64,000 nucleotides of DNA from Pseudonocardia benzenivorans CB1190 (GCF_000196675.2 NC_015312.1:2852001-2916000), one strand, 5' to 3'; counted from the first letter of the stretch, positions 36,403-45,028 are shown. Notes: generated by a model from the letters alone, not told the origin. Program-made: numbers and translations.

Positions 36403-36960
36403 TCAGCTGTCGGCGGGGACCGGGTCGCGCTGCAGCGCCTCGAGGAAGCCACGGACCGAGACCGGTCCGTCGTGCAGCACGCCGTTGACGAAGAACGACG
36501 GCGTCCCGCGGACCCCGCTGCGAACGCCGGAGTTGAAGTCGGACTCCACCCGGTCCTCGACGAACCGCGTGTTCGGCCACAGCACCTTCTCCGGCGGGAT
36601 GCCGATCTCCTCGGCGTAGCGGCGCAGGTCGGGCTGGGTGAGGTGCGGCTCGTCGCCCGCGTAGAGCTTCGCGTGCATCGCCCAGAACTGGCCCTTGACC
36701 GCGGCGCCCTCGGCGGCGGTGGCGGCGGCGAGGGAGAAGGGGTGCAGTTCGTAGAGCGGGAAGTGCCGGAACGCGAACACGAGCTGGTCGCCCAGCCGGT
36801 GGATGACCTCCTCGACGACGGGGTAGGCCGCCCGGCAGTACGGGCACTCGAAGTCGCCGTACTCCACGAGCGAGTACGGCGCACTCAGGACGCCCCGCAG
36901 ATGGTCGTACGACCCGATCGGCGGGTCGAGCCGAAATGTGCTGATGGTCGCCCTCCTCAC
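36403..36960 (-). CDS. DsbA-family thiol-disulfide oxidoreductase (cytoplasmic type)
   Basis: A 185-residue thioredoxin-fold protein with the active site EYGDFECPYC (Cys39/Cys42), an inserted helical domain and the cis-Pro loop GTPSFFVNG. There is no signal peptide or membrane anchor, so it should act in the cytoplasm. Domains of this kind occur fused to the C-terminus of NhaA in many bacteria. Here it is a separate gene divergent from nhaA, with 33 bases between starts. GTG 36960 is provisional, as an AGGAGGG lies just inside the frame. Confidence 0.85.
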   Translation of the reverse strand: MRRATISTFRLDPPIGSYDHLRGVLSAPYSLVEYGDFECPYCRAAYPVVEEVIHRLGDQLVFAFRHFPLYELHPFSLAAATAAEGAAVKGQFWAMHAKLYAGDEPHLTQPDLRRYAEEIGIPPEKVLWPNTRFVEDRVESDFNSGVRSGVRGTPSFFVNGVLHDGPVSVRGFLEALQRDPVPADS

Positions 36961-36993
36961 CGCGGTCCACCCGTGGCCGGGCAGGATTCCGGG

Positions 36994-38334
36994 GTGGCCG
37001 TCACGACATTAGCCGAGCGCGGGGACCTCAGCCGCGCCGCGCGCCAGTTCCTGCGCACGGAGTCGGGATCGGCGGTGATGCTGCTCTCGGCCGCGCTGAT
37101 CGCCGTGGTCTGGGCCAACGTGTCGGGCCAGTACGAGACGTTCTGGCACACCGAGCTGTCGCTGCGCTTCGGCGGCGTCGAGCTCACCGAGGACCTGCGG
37201 CACTGGGTCAACGACGGCCTCATGGTGATCTTCTTCTTCAGCATCGGCCTGGAGATCTCGCGGGAGATGACCCTCGGTGAGCTGCGCGGCGCCCGGGCGA
37301 TCGCCGCACCCGCGCTGGCCGCGCTCGGGGGGCTCACCATCCCCGCTGCGCTCTACCTCGCGTTCAACGCGGGCGGCCCGGGCGCGAGCGCGTGGGGCAT
37401 CGCGATCTCCACCGACACCGCCGTGCTGCTCGGCGTGCTCGCGCTGGTCGGGCCCCGCTGTCCCGACCAGCTGCGCATCTTCCTGCTGGCGCTCGCCGTC
37501 GTCGACGACGTGGGCGCGATCGCCGCGATCGCGATCTTCTACACCGACCACGTGAACGTCACGGCCCTGCTGATCGCCATCGGGCTGTTCGCCGCGATCG
37601 TCGGGCTGCGCTTCGTCCACTTCTGGCGCACGCCGATCTACGTGCTGATCGGCGTCGTGATGTGGGTGGCGGTGCTGGAGTCGGGCGTGCACCCGAGCGT
37701 CGTCGGCGTCGCGATGGGCCTGCTCGTCAACGCCTACGCGCCGCAGCGCCGCGACCTGATCCGCCTGCAGATCGTCGGTCGCAGCCTGCTCGTCGACCCC
37801 ACCCCCGAACGCGCGCTCGCCGCGCAGGCCGCCGCGGTGGAGACGGTCTCGCCCAACGAACGCCTGCAGCTGCGCATCCAGCCGTGGGCGAGCTACGTGA
37901 TCGTGCCGCTGTTCGTACTGGCCAACGCGGGGGTGGTGCTCGACGGGGCGACGCTGCGCGCTGCGGCGTCCTCGCCGATCACGTGGGGCATCGTCGTGGG
38001 GCTCGTCGTCGGCAAGCTGATCGGTGTCTCCACGGGCACCTGGATCGCGCTGCGCACCGGCATCGGGCGGGTCCCCGACACCCTGCGCTGGGGCCAGCTC
38101 GTCGGTGGCGCGGCGCTGTCGGGCATCGGGTTCACCGTCGCCCTGTTCGTCACCGATCTCGCGTTCGACGACGAGAACCTCAAGAGCCAGGCGACGATCG
38201 GCATCCTCGCCGGGTCGATCCTCGCGGCGCTGCTCGGCTGGCTGATCTTCCGGCTGCTGGGCGAACGCGGCGGCCAATGCTCGCCGAGCGGGCTGCCGGT
38301 GCTGCCCCCGCGCCCCTGGCGTCCCCCGGCCTGA
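36994..38334 (+). CDS. nhaA: Na+/H+ antiporter NhaA
   Basis: An electrogenic sodium/proton antiporter of 446 residues and about 12 helices. The ion-site aspartates are in LALAVVDDVGAIAAIAIFY (Asp171-Asp172), and STDTAVLLGVLALVG supplies Asp141. FFFSIGLEISREM is the conserved region after helix 2. It exports Na+ or Li+ at alkaline pH. GTG 36994 is the first start of the open frame that matches the family. It is divergent from the DsbA-like gene, suggesting a shared promoter region. Confidence 0.94.
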   Translation: MAVTTLAERGDLSRAARQFLRTESGSAVMLLSAALIAVVWANVSGQYETFWHTELSLRFGGVELTEDLRHWVNDGLMVIFFFSIGLEISREMTLGELRGARAIAAPALAALGGLTIPAALYLAFNAGGPGASAWGIAISTDTAVLLGVLALVGPRCPDQLRIFLLALAVVDDVGAIAAIAIFYTDHVNVTALLIAIGLFAAIVGLRFVHFWRTPIYVLIGVVMWVAVLESGVHPSVVGVAMGLLVNAYAPQRRDLIRLQIVGRSLLVDPTPERALAAQAAAVETVSPNERLQLRIQPWASYVIVPLFVLANAGVVLDGATLRAAASSPITWGIVVGLVVGKLIGVSTGTWIALRTGIGRVPDTLRWGQLVGGAALSGIGFTVALFVTDLAFDDENLKSQATIGILAGSILAALLGWLIFRLLGERGGQCSPSGLPVLPPRPWRPPA

Positions 38335-38376
38335 GCCACGGGCCGCCCGCGCCCGCCGCGCCGGGCCCCTCCGGGG

Positions 38377-38415
38377 CTCGCCGATCCGTGCACGGGCTCT
38401 CGCCGATCCGCGCAC
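38377..38415. repeat. 17-bp direct repeat, two copies 22 bp apart
   Basis: CTCGCCGATCCGTGCAC (38377-38393) and CTCGCCGATCCGCGCAC (38399-38415) differ at one base. The two-turn spacing upstream of the acyl-CoA dehydrogenase gene would suit an operator pair. Confidence 0.6.
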
Positions 38416-38509
38416 TCCGGGCCCGATCGTGCCGCCGGCTCGGTACAACGGGTGCCGACCGCGCGTCACCGGGCCGGGTGGGCCCCCGAGCCGCATCGTG
38501 GAGGGTCCC

Positions 38510-39748
38510 GTGCCGATCGACTTCACCCCGAGCGACGAGCAGCGTGCGGTGCGGGCCCGCGCCCGCGAGTTCGCCCGCGACGTCCTGTCGCGCGTCGCGA
38601 AGGAGACCCACGGGCTGGCGACCGCGCGCGAGCGCTACGTCGCGACCCGGCCGTTCTACGAGGAGATGGTGCGGGCCGGGTTCCTGCGGTTGCTCGTGCC
38701 GCAGGCGCTCGGCGGCGACGGCACCGGCGCGGTGACCGTCGCGATCCTGGCCGAGGAGCTCATCGGCGGGGATCCGAGCGTGGCGCTGTCGCTGTTCTCG
38801 ACGTCCCTCGGGCTGGCGCCGCTGCTGCGCGGTGGCTCCCCCGAGCAGCACGAACGGTTCCTCGGACCGTTCCTGCGCACCGAGGGCGCGCCCGTCGCGT
38901 CGCTGGCGTTCAGCGAGCCCGGGGGCAGCGCGAACTACCTCTCGACGGCGCCCGGCACCGGCCTGCGGACGACGGCGCGGGCGCGCGGCGGGTCGCTCGT
39001 CATCGACGGCACGAAGCAGTGGGTCTCCGGCGCGACGGGCTGGGACGGCACCGGCCCCGACCTGATGTCGGTCGCCTGCCGGCTCACGGCGCGCAGGGCG
39101 GCCGACCGCGGCGTCGCCGTCGTCGCGGTGCCGGGGCCGGTCGAGGGCCTGCGGGTCACGGGCGAGCTCGACCCGCTCGGCCACCGCGCGCACCTGCTGC
39201 CGCGGTTCGACCTGGTGGGCGTGACCGTCCCGCGGGAGAACGTGCTGGGCGGCCCGGGGGAGGGGCCCGCACTGCTGGCGTCGGCGTTCGGCGGGGCTGC
39301 GGTCGGCGCGTGCGCGGTAGGTGTCATGCGGGCCGCGTTCGCCCACGCGCTCGACTTCGCGCGCAGCGACCGCCGCGGGGGCCCGGTCCCGGTGATCGAC
39401 CACCAGGGGGTCGCGTTCGTGCTCGCCGACGTGAAGACGCGCATCAAGGCGACCCGCGCCCTGACCTGGCGGGCCTGTCACGCCGCGGACCGTCGGGAGC
39501 CCTACGCCGAGGAGCTCGGCATCCACGCCAAGGTGTTCGGCTCGGAGGCGGCGGTGCAGTCGCTGACCGAGCTGATGCGCGTGGTCGGTGTGCAGTCGTA
39601 CTCGCACGAGTCACCGCTGGCCGGCCTGATGGCCGACGCGCTGGCCTACCCGCTGTTCAGCGGCGGCAACATCGGCTTCCGGCGCCGCCGGTTGCAGGAG
39701 ATCTTCAGCGACCCGGGCTACGACGCGGTGGCCACCGCCGACGCGTAG
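38510..39748 (+). CDS. Acyl-CoA dehydrogenase family protein
   Basis: A flavoprotein dehydrogenase of 412 residues. The N-terminal helical domain, the flavin-contact segment ASLAFSEPGGSAN and KQWVSGATGWDG, and the C-terminal four-helix domain are all present. At the place of the usual catalytic Glu (EGT in medium-chain enzymes) the sequence reads LFSGGNIGFRRRRLQ, so the base may differ or sit elsewhere. The substrate is unknown. GTG 38510 follows GGAGGG. It precedes the tetR operon but is separated by about 100 bases and an operator region. Confidence 0.87.
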   Translation: MPIDFTPSDEQRAVRARAREFARDVLSRVAKETHGLATARERYVATRPFYEEMVRAGFLRLLVPQALGGDGTGAVTVAILAEELIGGDPSVALSLFSTSLGLAPLLRGGSPEQHERFLGPFLRTEGAPVASLAFSEPGGSANYLSTAPGTGLRTTARARGGSLVIDGTKQWVSGATGWDGTGPDLMSVACRLTARRAADRGVAVVAVPGPVEGLRVTGELDPLGHRAHLLPRFDLVGVTVPRENVLGGPGEGPALLASAFGGAAVGACAVGVMRAAFAHALDFARSDRRGGPVPVIDHQGVAFVLADVKTRIKATRALTWRACHAADRREPYAEELGIHAKVFGSEAAVQSLTELMRVVGVQSYSHESPLAGLMADALAYPLFSGGNIGFRRRRLQEIFSDPGYDAVATADA

Positions 39749-39820
39749 GGCTCGTTCCGCGGGTCGCCGCGGTGTCGCCGACCACTCGGACGGGGGACCA
39801 CGCCGAATCTGCTTGCCGGT

Positions 39821-39858
39821 TTTGCTTGAGCGAGCTAATTTTTGCTCATGCGAGCAAA
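39821..39858. promoter_or_regulatory. Pair of TetR-type operators over the tetR promoter and start codon
   Basis: TTTGCTC-ATGC-GAGCAAA (39841-39858) is a perfect 7-bp-arm palindrome whose centre contains the ATG of the tetR gene. A degenerate copy TTTGCTT-GAGC-GAGCTAA is at 39821-39838. The two centres are 20 bases apart, two helical turns. Binding would cover the -10 box and the first codon, giving tight autorepression. Confidence 0.75.
39836..39841 (+). promoter_or_regulatory. -10 box TAATTT, leaderless tetR promoter
   Basis: TAATTT plus six bases leads to ATG 39848, so the mRNA should begin at the start codon. It is embedded in the operator pair. Confidence 0.6.
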
Positions 39859-40450
39859 GACGGCGACGACCACGACCCGGCGCGCCCAGATCGTGGCCGC
39901 TGCGATCGAGGTCATCGCCGAGGCCGGGTTCGACAACGCCTCGTTCAGCCGGATCGCCAAGCACGCCGGCCTCTCCAGCACCGGCATGATCAGCTACCAC
40001 TTCGCGGGCAAGGACGACCTGCTGGCGGCGTGTGTCGCCGAGATCGAACAGGTCACCGGCGCGTTCATGCAGCCGTGGATCGACGCCGCCCAGGGCTACG
40101 TGGCGCAGCTGCGTGCCTACGTCGAGGCCAACGTCGCGCTGGTGGGCGAGCATCCGGTCGAGGTCCGCGCCCTGATCGACGTGGTCCGCAAGGTCGGCGC
40201 GGTCAGCCCGGGCGTCAACGGCCGGCTCGCCCTGTTCGAGGAGCACTTCCGCGCCGGGCAGGCGGCGGGCGAGTTCGGCTCGTTCGACCCCCGGATCACG
40301 GCGCTCGCACTGACCACGGGACTCGACGCCGTCGTCGCCACCATGGCGGCCGACGTCCCGGAGCCTTCGGAGCTCGCCCGGATCGGGCGCGAGCTCGCCG
40401 ACCTGTACACCCGGGCCACCGCGCCCGGTCCCGAGGGGGGAACATCATGA
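39848..40450 (+). CDS. TetR-family regulator of the adjacent monooxygenase operon
   Basis: A 200-residue TetR protein. The helix-turn-helix is at about residues 12-58 (FSRIAKHAGLSSTGMISYHF), with a C-terminal ligand domain. It is the first gene of a three-gene operon: ATGATGA overlap with the VC0807-type gene and an 8-base overlap with the monooxygenase. Two palindromic operators over its own promoter make autorepression likely, with the monooxygenase substrate or product as a plausible inducer. Confidence 0.88.
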   Translation: MRAKTATTTTRRAQIVAAAIEVIAEAGFDNASFSRIAKHAGLSSTGMISYHFAGKDDLLAACVAEIEQVTGAFMQPWIDAAQGYVAQLRAYVEANVALVGEHPVEVRALIDVVRKVGAVSPGVNGRLALFEEHFRAGQAAGEFGSFDPRITALALTTGLDAVVATMAADVPEPSELARIGRELADLYTRATAPGPEGGTS

Positions 40451-41127
40451 TGATCGACCAGAAGCCCGTCGCCGCGCCGTCGTCAGGGGGCGACGCCGGG
40501 CTGCGCCGGGTCGTGCGCGCCAACCTGCTCGCCGTCGTGTTCGAGGTCCTCGTGCCGATGGGCCTGTTCTACGGGCTGCGCGCCGCAGGGGTGAGCCAGT
40601 GGTGGGCGCTGATGGCCGGGGTGCTGGTGGCCGCGCCGTTCGTCGTGTGGACGGTCGTGCGCAACCGCCGGGTCGACCTCGTCGCCCTGGTCACGCTGAG
40701 CGTTCTGGTGCTCTCCGTCGTGCTCGGACTGCTGTCCGACGACCCGCGCACCCTCGCGATCCGCGAGGGCTGGACCGCCGCGCTCGGCGGTCTGTTCGGG
40801 GCGTGGATGCTGGTGACGGTCGTCGTCGGCAAGCCCGCGCAGCTGACCCTCGGCCGCACCATCGCCGAGATCAAGCGCGGCGCCGAGGGCGCGGCCGCGT
40901 GGGCGGACCGCTGGGACACCGACGAGCGGTTCCGGCGCGGGCTGCGGGTGAACACCGCCGTCTGGGGTGCGGTCCTGCTGGTCAACGCGGTGGTTCACGT
41001 GGTCCTCGTCTACCTGCTCCCGATCGACCTGATCGCCCTGGTCACGACGGTTGTCTGGTTCGTCGTGCTGGGCTGCCTGATCGCGTGGCACGTCTGGTAC
41101 ATCCGCAAGGAGGACATCGATGCCTGA
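40447..41127 (+). CDS. VC0807-family membrane protein
   Basis: A 226-residue integral membrane protein with about six helices (first LLAVVFEVLVPMGLFYGLRAAG; later LVALVTLSVLVLSVVLGLL and LIALVTTVVWFVVLGCLIAWHVWYI). The pattern, including DDPRTLAIREGW and LGGLFGAWML, resembles the VC0807/septation-protein-A-like family of unknown function. It sits between a TetR regulator and a monooxygenase, overlapping both, so transport or protection linked to the monooxygenase substrate is an inference. Confidence 0.75.
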   Translation: MMIDQKPVAAPSSGGDAGLRRVVRANLLAVVFEVLVPMGLFYGLRAAGVSQWWALMAGVLVAAPFVVWTVVRNRRVDLVALVTLSVLVLSVVLGLLSDDPRTLAIREGWTAALGGLFGAWMLVTVVVGKPAQLTLGRTIAEIKRGAEGAAAWADRWDTDERFRRGLRVNTAVWGAVLLVNAVVHVVLVYLLPIDLIALVTTVVWFVVLGCLIAWHVWYIRKEDIDA

Positions 41128-42484
41128 CGTGATCGTCGCCGGCGCCGGACCCACCGGTCTGATGACGGCGTTCGAGCTCGAGCGGGCCGGTGTCGAGGTG
41201 CTCGTCCTGGAGCGGGACCCGCAGCCGACCACCCAGTCCAAGGCGCTGGCCCTGCAGCCCCGATCGGTGGAGCTGCTCGCCGACCGGGGGCTGCTCGCCG
41301 CGATCGAGCCGTACGTCCTGGCCCGCCTCCCGGCCGGGCACTTCTCCGGGATTCCGATCGACTACACCGATCTGCCGACGCGGTTCCCGTTCCAGCTCGG
41401 CGTCGAGCAGGCCCGCGTCGCGGCGGCGGTCGAGGCTCGGTTGCGTGCCCCGGTGGTGCGCGACGCGGCGGTCACCGAGGTGGCGCAGGACGACGGCGGG
41501 GTCGTCGTCACCGCGGGCGGGCGGTCGCACCGGGCGGGGTGGCTCGTCGCCGCCGACGGCGGGCACAGCGCGGTCCGCAGGCTCCTCGGGGCGGCCTTCC
41601 CCGGGTCGTCCGCGCGGTTCTCGCTGCTCGTCGCCGACGTCACGCTGGCCGCGAAACCGGCCGGGCTGGCCGAGGACTGGCAGCTGCCGTCGACCGGGTC
41701 CGGGTTCCTGCTGCCCCTGTCGGGCGGGCGCTACCGCGTCGTCGTCGGGGGCGAGGAGCAGCAGCGCCTCGACCGCGACGCGCCGGTCACCGCCGCCGAG
41801 GTCGGGCGCGGGCTGGTCGCCGCGCACGGGCCCGGCATCGAGATCGGTGAGCTGCTGTGGGCCTCACGGTTCGGCGACGCGGCCCGGCAGCTGGAGCGGT
41901 ACCGGCACGGGCGGGTGCTGTTCGCGGGCGACGCCGCGCACATCCACCTCCCGGTCGGCGGGCAGGGACTCAACCTCGGTCTGCAGGACGCGGTGAACCT
42001 CGGCTGGAAGCTCGCCGCCGAGGTGCGCGGGCACGCACCCGGCGGGTTGCTCGACAGCTACCACGACGAGCGCCATCCCGTCGCCGCCCGGGTGCTGGTG
42101 AGCACGCGGGCCCAGGGGGTGCTGGGCATCCCCGACCCGGACGCGATCGCCGTCCGGGAGATCGTGACCGGGCTGCTCGCGCTCCCGCAGGCCCGACGGG
42201 CCGTCGCGCTCGAGCTGTCGGGGCTCGCCGTCGCGTACCCCGGCGTGCTCGGGCGGGCCGAGGAACCCGTCTCGGCCGACGGGCGCGGGGTGCTGGTCGG
42301 TGCCGACCTGCCGGCGGCGTGGGCCGACCGGGTCGAGGCCCGTCCGGGTCCTGCACCGCGGCTGGTGCGGCCCGACGGCCACCTCGTGTGGGACGGCGGT
42401 CTCGGGCTCGACGACGCGCTCGGCCGCTGGTTCGGCCCGCGGGTCGGTTCCGGCGCGGCCGGCCGGGCGCGCCTGTCGGTCTGA
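41120..42484 (+). CDS. FAD-dependent aromatic-type monooxygenase
   Basis: A class A flavin monooxygenase of 454 residues in the PheA/TfdB/PHBH group. The dinucleotide fold VAGAGPTGLMTAFELERAG opens the protein, LVAADGGHSAVRRLLG is the DG motif, and GDAAHIHLPVGGQGLNLGLQDAVNLGWKLA is the FAD ribityl motif. It should hydroxylate a phenol, a polyketide or a drug such as a rifamycin; the sequence does not fix the substrate. It is the last gene of the tetR operon, overlapping the membrane-protein gene by 8 bases. Confidence 0.9.
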   Translation: MPDVIVAGAGPTGLMTAFELERAGVEVLVLERDPQPTTQSKALALQPRSVELLADRGLLAAIEPYVLARLPAGHFSGIPIDYTDLPTRFPFQLGVEQARVAAAVEARLRAPVVRDAAVTEVAQDDGGVVVTAGGRSHRAGWLVAADGGHSAVRRLLGAAFPGSSARFSLLVADVTLAAKPAGLAEDWQLPSTGSGFLLPLSGGRYRVVVGGEEQQRLDRDAPVTAAEVGRGLVAAHGPGIEIGELLWASRFGDAARQLERYRHGRVLFAGDAAHIHLPVGGQGLNLGLQDAVNLGWKLAAEVRGHAPGGLLDSYHDERHPVAARVLVSTRAQGVLGIPDPDAIAVREIVTGLLALPQARRAVALELSGLAVAYPGVLGRAEEPVSADGRGVLVGADLPAAWADRVEARPGPAPRLVRPDGHLVWDGGLGLDDALGRWFGPRVGSGAAGRARLSV

Positions 42485-42508
42485 CGCGGCCGGGGCGCGG
42501 CCGGGTCG

Positions 42509-43258
42509 TCAGGCGCGGGCCGCGCGGGCGTGCAGGACGGCGTCGCCGTCGTGCTCGACGATCCGTGGCGCGGCGGCGCCGGCGCCCGCGACGGCGGCCG
42601 GATGGTGCAGCCGCGGTGCGAGGTCGACCAGCCAGAACGGCTCGACAGGCGCGCCCTCGCCGGTCCACTCCAGCACCGCGGGCGGGTGTCCCGGCGGACT
42701 GAGGGTGATCGAGTCCATCGGCCGCGACAGCCCGTCGCCCGTGGCCTTGAGCAGCGCCTCCTTGCGGGTCCAGACGCGCAGGAACTCGCCCGTCGTCGCG
42801 GGCGCGGGGCGGGCCTTCTCGGCGGGGGAGCTGACGTGCTCGGCCATGCCCGCGACGTCGGAGAGCGCGCGGTGGTGCTCGACGTCGAGCCCGACCGGGA
42901 CGTCGGCGACGGCGAGCCCCACGAGGTCGCCGGAGTGGGTGAAGGAGAACTCGGGGCCGCCGTCCCCGACCGGCGCGAGCCGGGGCTTGCCGTGGGGCGC
43001 GCCGCAGCGGCAGGTGCGGTCGAAGCGGACCCCGGCGGGGTGGGTGGCGGTGCGTTCCCCGAGCACGATCCGGGTCAGCGCATGGGCGGCGAGGTAGCGG
43101 CCCGCGTCGTCGGGGCGCCGGAACGCGCGCAGCCGGGTGCGTTCGTGCTCGTCGAGGAGCGCGACGAGGTCGCGGCGGAGCGCCGGGTCGACCGGGCCCG
43201 CCCACCACACGGTGCACTCGCCCGTGGTCGGGCCGGTTCCCGGGACGGCGTCGCGCAC
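42509..43258 (-). CDS. 4'-phosphopantetheinyl transferase (Sfp type)
   Basis: This enzyme moves the phosphopantetheine arm of CoA onto carrier proteins. The 249 residues show the Sfp-type motifs FSFTHSGDLVGLAVA, VGLDVEHHR with the magnesium-binding acidic residues, and FLRVWTRKEALLKATGDGL. It probably serves polyketide, peptide or lysine-type carrier proteins encoded elsewhere, as no such synthase is in the window. GTG 43258 is the likely start, because the longer frame upstream is compositionally random. Confidence 0.9.
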   Translation of the reverse strand: MRDAVPGTGPTTGECTVWWAGPVDPALRRDLVALLDEHERTRLRAFRRPDDAGRYLAAHALTRIVLGERTATHPAGVRFDRTCRCGAPHGKPRLAPVGDGGPEFSFTHSGDLVGLAVADVPVGLDVEHHRALSDVAGMAEHVSSPAEKARPAPATTGEFLRVWTRKEALLKATGDGLSRPMDSITLSPPGHPPAVLEWTGEGAPVEPFWLVDLAPRLHHPAAVAGAGAAAPRIVEHDGDAVLHARAARA

Positions 43259-43481
43259 GACGCCAGCGTCGCACGGCGGTGGGCCGGCGCGAAGCGGGCG
43301 TGACGGGCGCGACGTCTCGGCCCGGCCCCGGCCCCGGCGTCCGCCGTCGTCGATCCACGCGGCGGCGGACGGCGCGGCCACCGGGAGGAGCGGGGCACCG
43401 CGCGCGGGACGCGGTGCGACACACCGCGTCCCGCGCACGCCCCCCGACGCGGCCCGCCGTCACCAGCGACGGGCCGCGGTG

Positions 43482-43700
43482 TCAGCCGCTGCGTCGCGCG
43501 GCGAAGTCGGCGCGCGGATGCACCGGCTTCGTCGACACCGCTCCCCGATGTGCGTGCTGCACATCCGGTGTCGCGCGCTGCGGCTCTGTTCCGCCCTTGC
43601 GGCGCGCCCTGCGGGCGGCCCGGTTGGGGGCGGGCTGGTCGTGGTCGGGTCCCGCGGGGGTGGCCGCGAGGGAACGGGATGACGGGATACGGGCAGGCAC
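43482..43700 (-). CDS. Small basic protein with an NRAARRARR motif
   Basis: A 72-residue candidate. The GTG at 43700 has AGGAGG 5 bases upstream on the minus strand. The product is basic and hydrophilic: PNRAARRARRKG in the middle, of a kind seen in many small actinobacterial proteins, and HPRADFAARRSG at the end. The function is unknown. It lies in an otherwise empty region between the phosphopantetheinyl transferase and the oxidase gene. Base composition alone can create open frames, so this is tentative. Confidence 0.45.
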   Translation of the reverse strand: MPARIPSSRSLAATPAGPDHDQPAPNRAARRARRKGGTEPQRATPDVQHAHRGAVSTKPVHPRADFAARRSG

Positions 43701-43890
43701 ACGGACCTCCTGGAGAGCAGCGGCCGACGCAGCGACGGACGGCTCACGGCCGGCCGGGCGGGCTGGGACGGGCGGCCTCGCCGGGACCGACCCGGGCGAG
43801 GGCGACGGCGGGCGGTCGCCCGCGGTCGGCTCACAGGAAGAAGCGCATGACCGAAAGGGTGCCATCGTGCGGACCGGGCTGCCACCGAAT

Positions 43891-43896
43891 TACCGT
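43891..43896 (+). promoter_or_regulatory. -10 box TACCGT, leaderless oxidase promoter
   Basis: TACCGT plus seven bases leads to GTG 43904, which decides the start of the FAD oxidase against the ATG at 43847. Confidence 0.55.
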
Positions 43897-43903
43897 CGGA
43901 CCC

Positions 43904-45028
43904 GTGGGCTCACCTGACGTCGTCGTGATCGGGGGCGGGATCGCGGGGGCGTCCGTCGCCTTCGAGCTGGCCGCGGACCGCCGGGTCCTGTTGCTGGAGG
44001 GCGAGTCCGCGCTGGCCACGCACTCGACGGCCCGGTCGGCCGCGACCTACATCCCCGGCCACGGCCCGGCGCCCGTCCGGGCCCTGGTCGCCGCGAGCGG
44101 TCCGCGGTTCGCCGCGCTCGCGGCCGAGCTCGACACCTCGCCGCTGCTCACCCCGAACACGGTGGTCTGGGCGGGCTTCGACGGGGCGGGCGAACGCGGC
44201 GTCACGGCGCTGCTGGCCGAGCGGGAAGGGGAGCCGCTCGCCCCGGAACGTGTGGATCCCGATGCGGCACAGAGTATCTGTCCGCTGCTGCGGCCCGGCG
44301 TGGTGCGCGCGGCGGCGGTGACGAGCGCGTCGGCCGACGTCGACGCGGCGGGGTTGCACGCCGCGTACGTGCGCGGGCTGCGCCGCCGGGGCGGGGAGGT
44401 CCGCTCCGGGGCGCGGGTGGGATCGCTCGAGCGCCGGGGGACGACCTGGCGGGTGGACGTCCCGGACGGTCACGTCGAGGCGCCCGACGTCGTCGACGCC
44501 GCGGGGGCGTGGGCCGACGTCGTCGCGCAGGCCGCGGGCGTCGACCCGATCGGGCTGGTCCCGTTGCGCCGCACCGCCGCCATCGTCCCGGTCGCCGACG
44601 AGGCCGTACCCGCCGGCGGACGGCGGTCGATGGTCATCGAGGTGGGCGAGAGCTTCTACTTCAAGAGCGAGCCCGGCGGGCTGCTCGTCTCTCCCGGCGA
44701 CGAGACGCCGTCGCCGCCGTGCGACGCCCGCCCCGACGAGCTCGACGTCGCGCTCGCCCTGGAACGCGTCGCCGCGGTGGTGACGGTGCCGGTGCGCTCG
44801 GTGCGCACGGCCTGGGCGGGGCTGCGCTCGTTCGTCGGCGACCGGCTGCCGGTCGTCGGTGCCCGCCCCGAGCACCCGGGGTTCCACTTCCTGGCCGGTC
44901 AGGGCGGGTCGGGCATCGAGTCGGCGCCGGCGCTCGGGGCACTGGCCGCGGCCGTCGTCACGGGCGCGCCCGTCCCTGCGGACATCGAGGTGGACCCGCG
45001 GGTGTTCAGCCCGACGCGGCTCGGCTGA
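43904..45028 (+). CDS. FAD-dependent oxidoreductase, DAO (glycine/D-amino acid oxidase) family
   Basis: A 374-residue DadA/SoxB-like flavoprotein. The Rossmann motif DVVVIGGGIAGASVAFELA is at the very start, STARSAATYI follows, and the FAD-binding C-terminal FLAGQGGSGIESAPALG closes it. It would oxidise an amine or amino acid substrate that cannot be told from the sequence. GTG 43904 comes from the leaderless promoter and places the GxGxxG at the N-terminus as expected. It is followed by a P450 gene, 47 bases on. Confidence 0.87.
   Translation: MGSPDVVVIGGGIAGASVAFELAADRRVLLLEGESALATHSTARSAATYIPGHGPAPVRALVAASGPRFAALAAELDTSPLLTPNTVVWAGFDGAGERGVTALLAEREGEPLAPERVDPDAAQSICPLLRPGVVRAAAVTSASADVDAAGLHAAYVRGLRRRGGEVRSGARVGSLERRGTTWRVDVPDGHVEAPDVVDAAGAWADVVAQAAGVDPIGLVPLRRTAAIVPVADEAVPAGGRRSMVIEVGESFYFKSEPGGLLVSPGDETPSPPCDARPDELDVALALERVAAVVTVPVRSVRTAWAGLRSFVGDRLPVVGARPEHPGFHFLAGQGGSGIESAPALGALAAAVVTGAPVPADIEVDPRVFSPTRLG

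Noticed and set aside
34960-36960. Plus-strand frame running ahead of nhaA through dinB and the DsbA-like gene
   Set aside because: It is open only by composition; NhaA homology begins after GTG 36994 and the upstream part is antisense to two solid genes.
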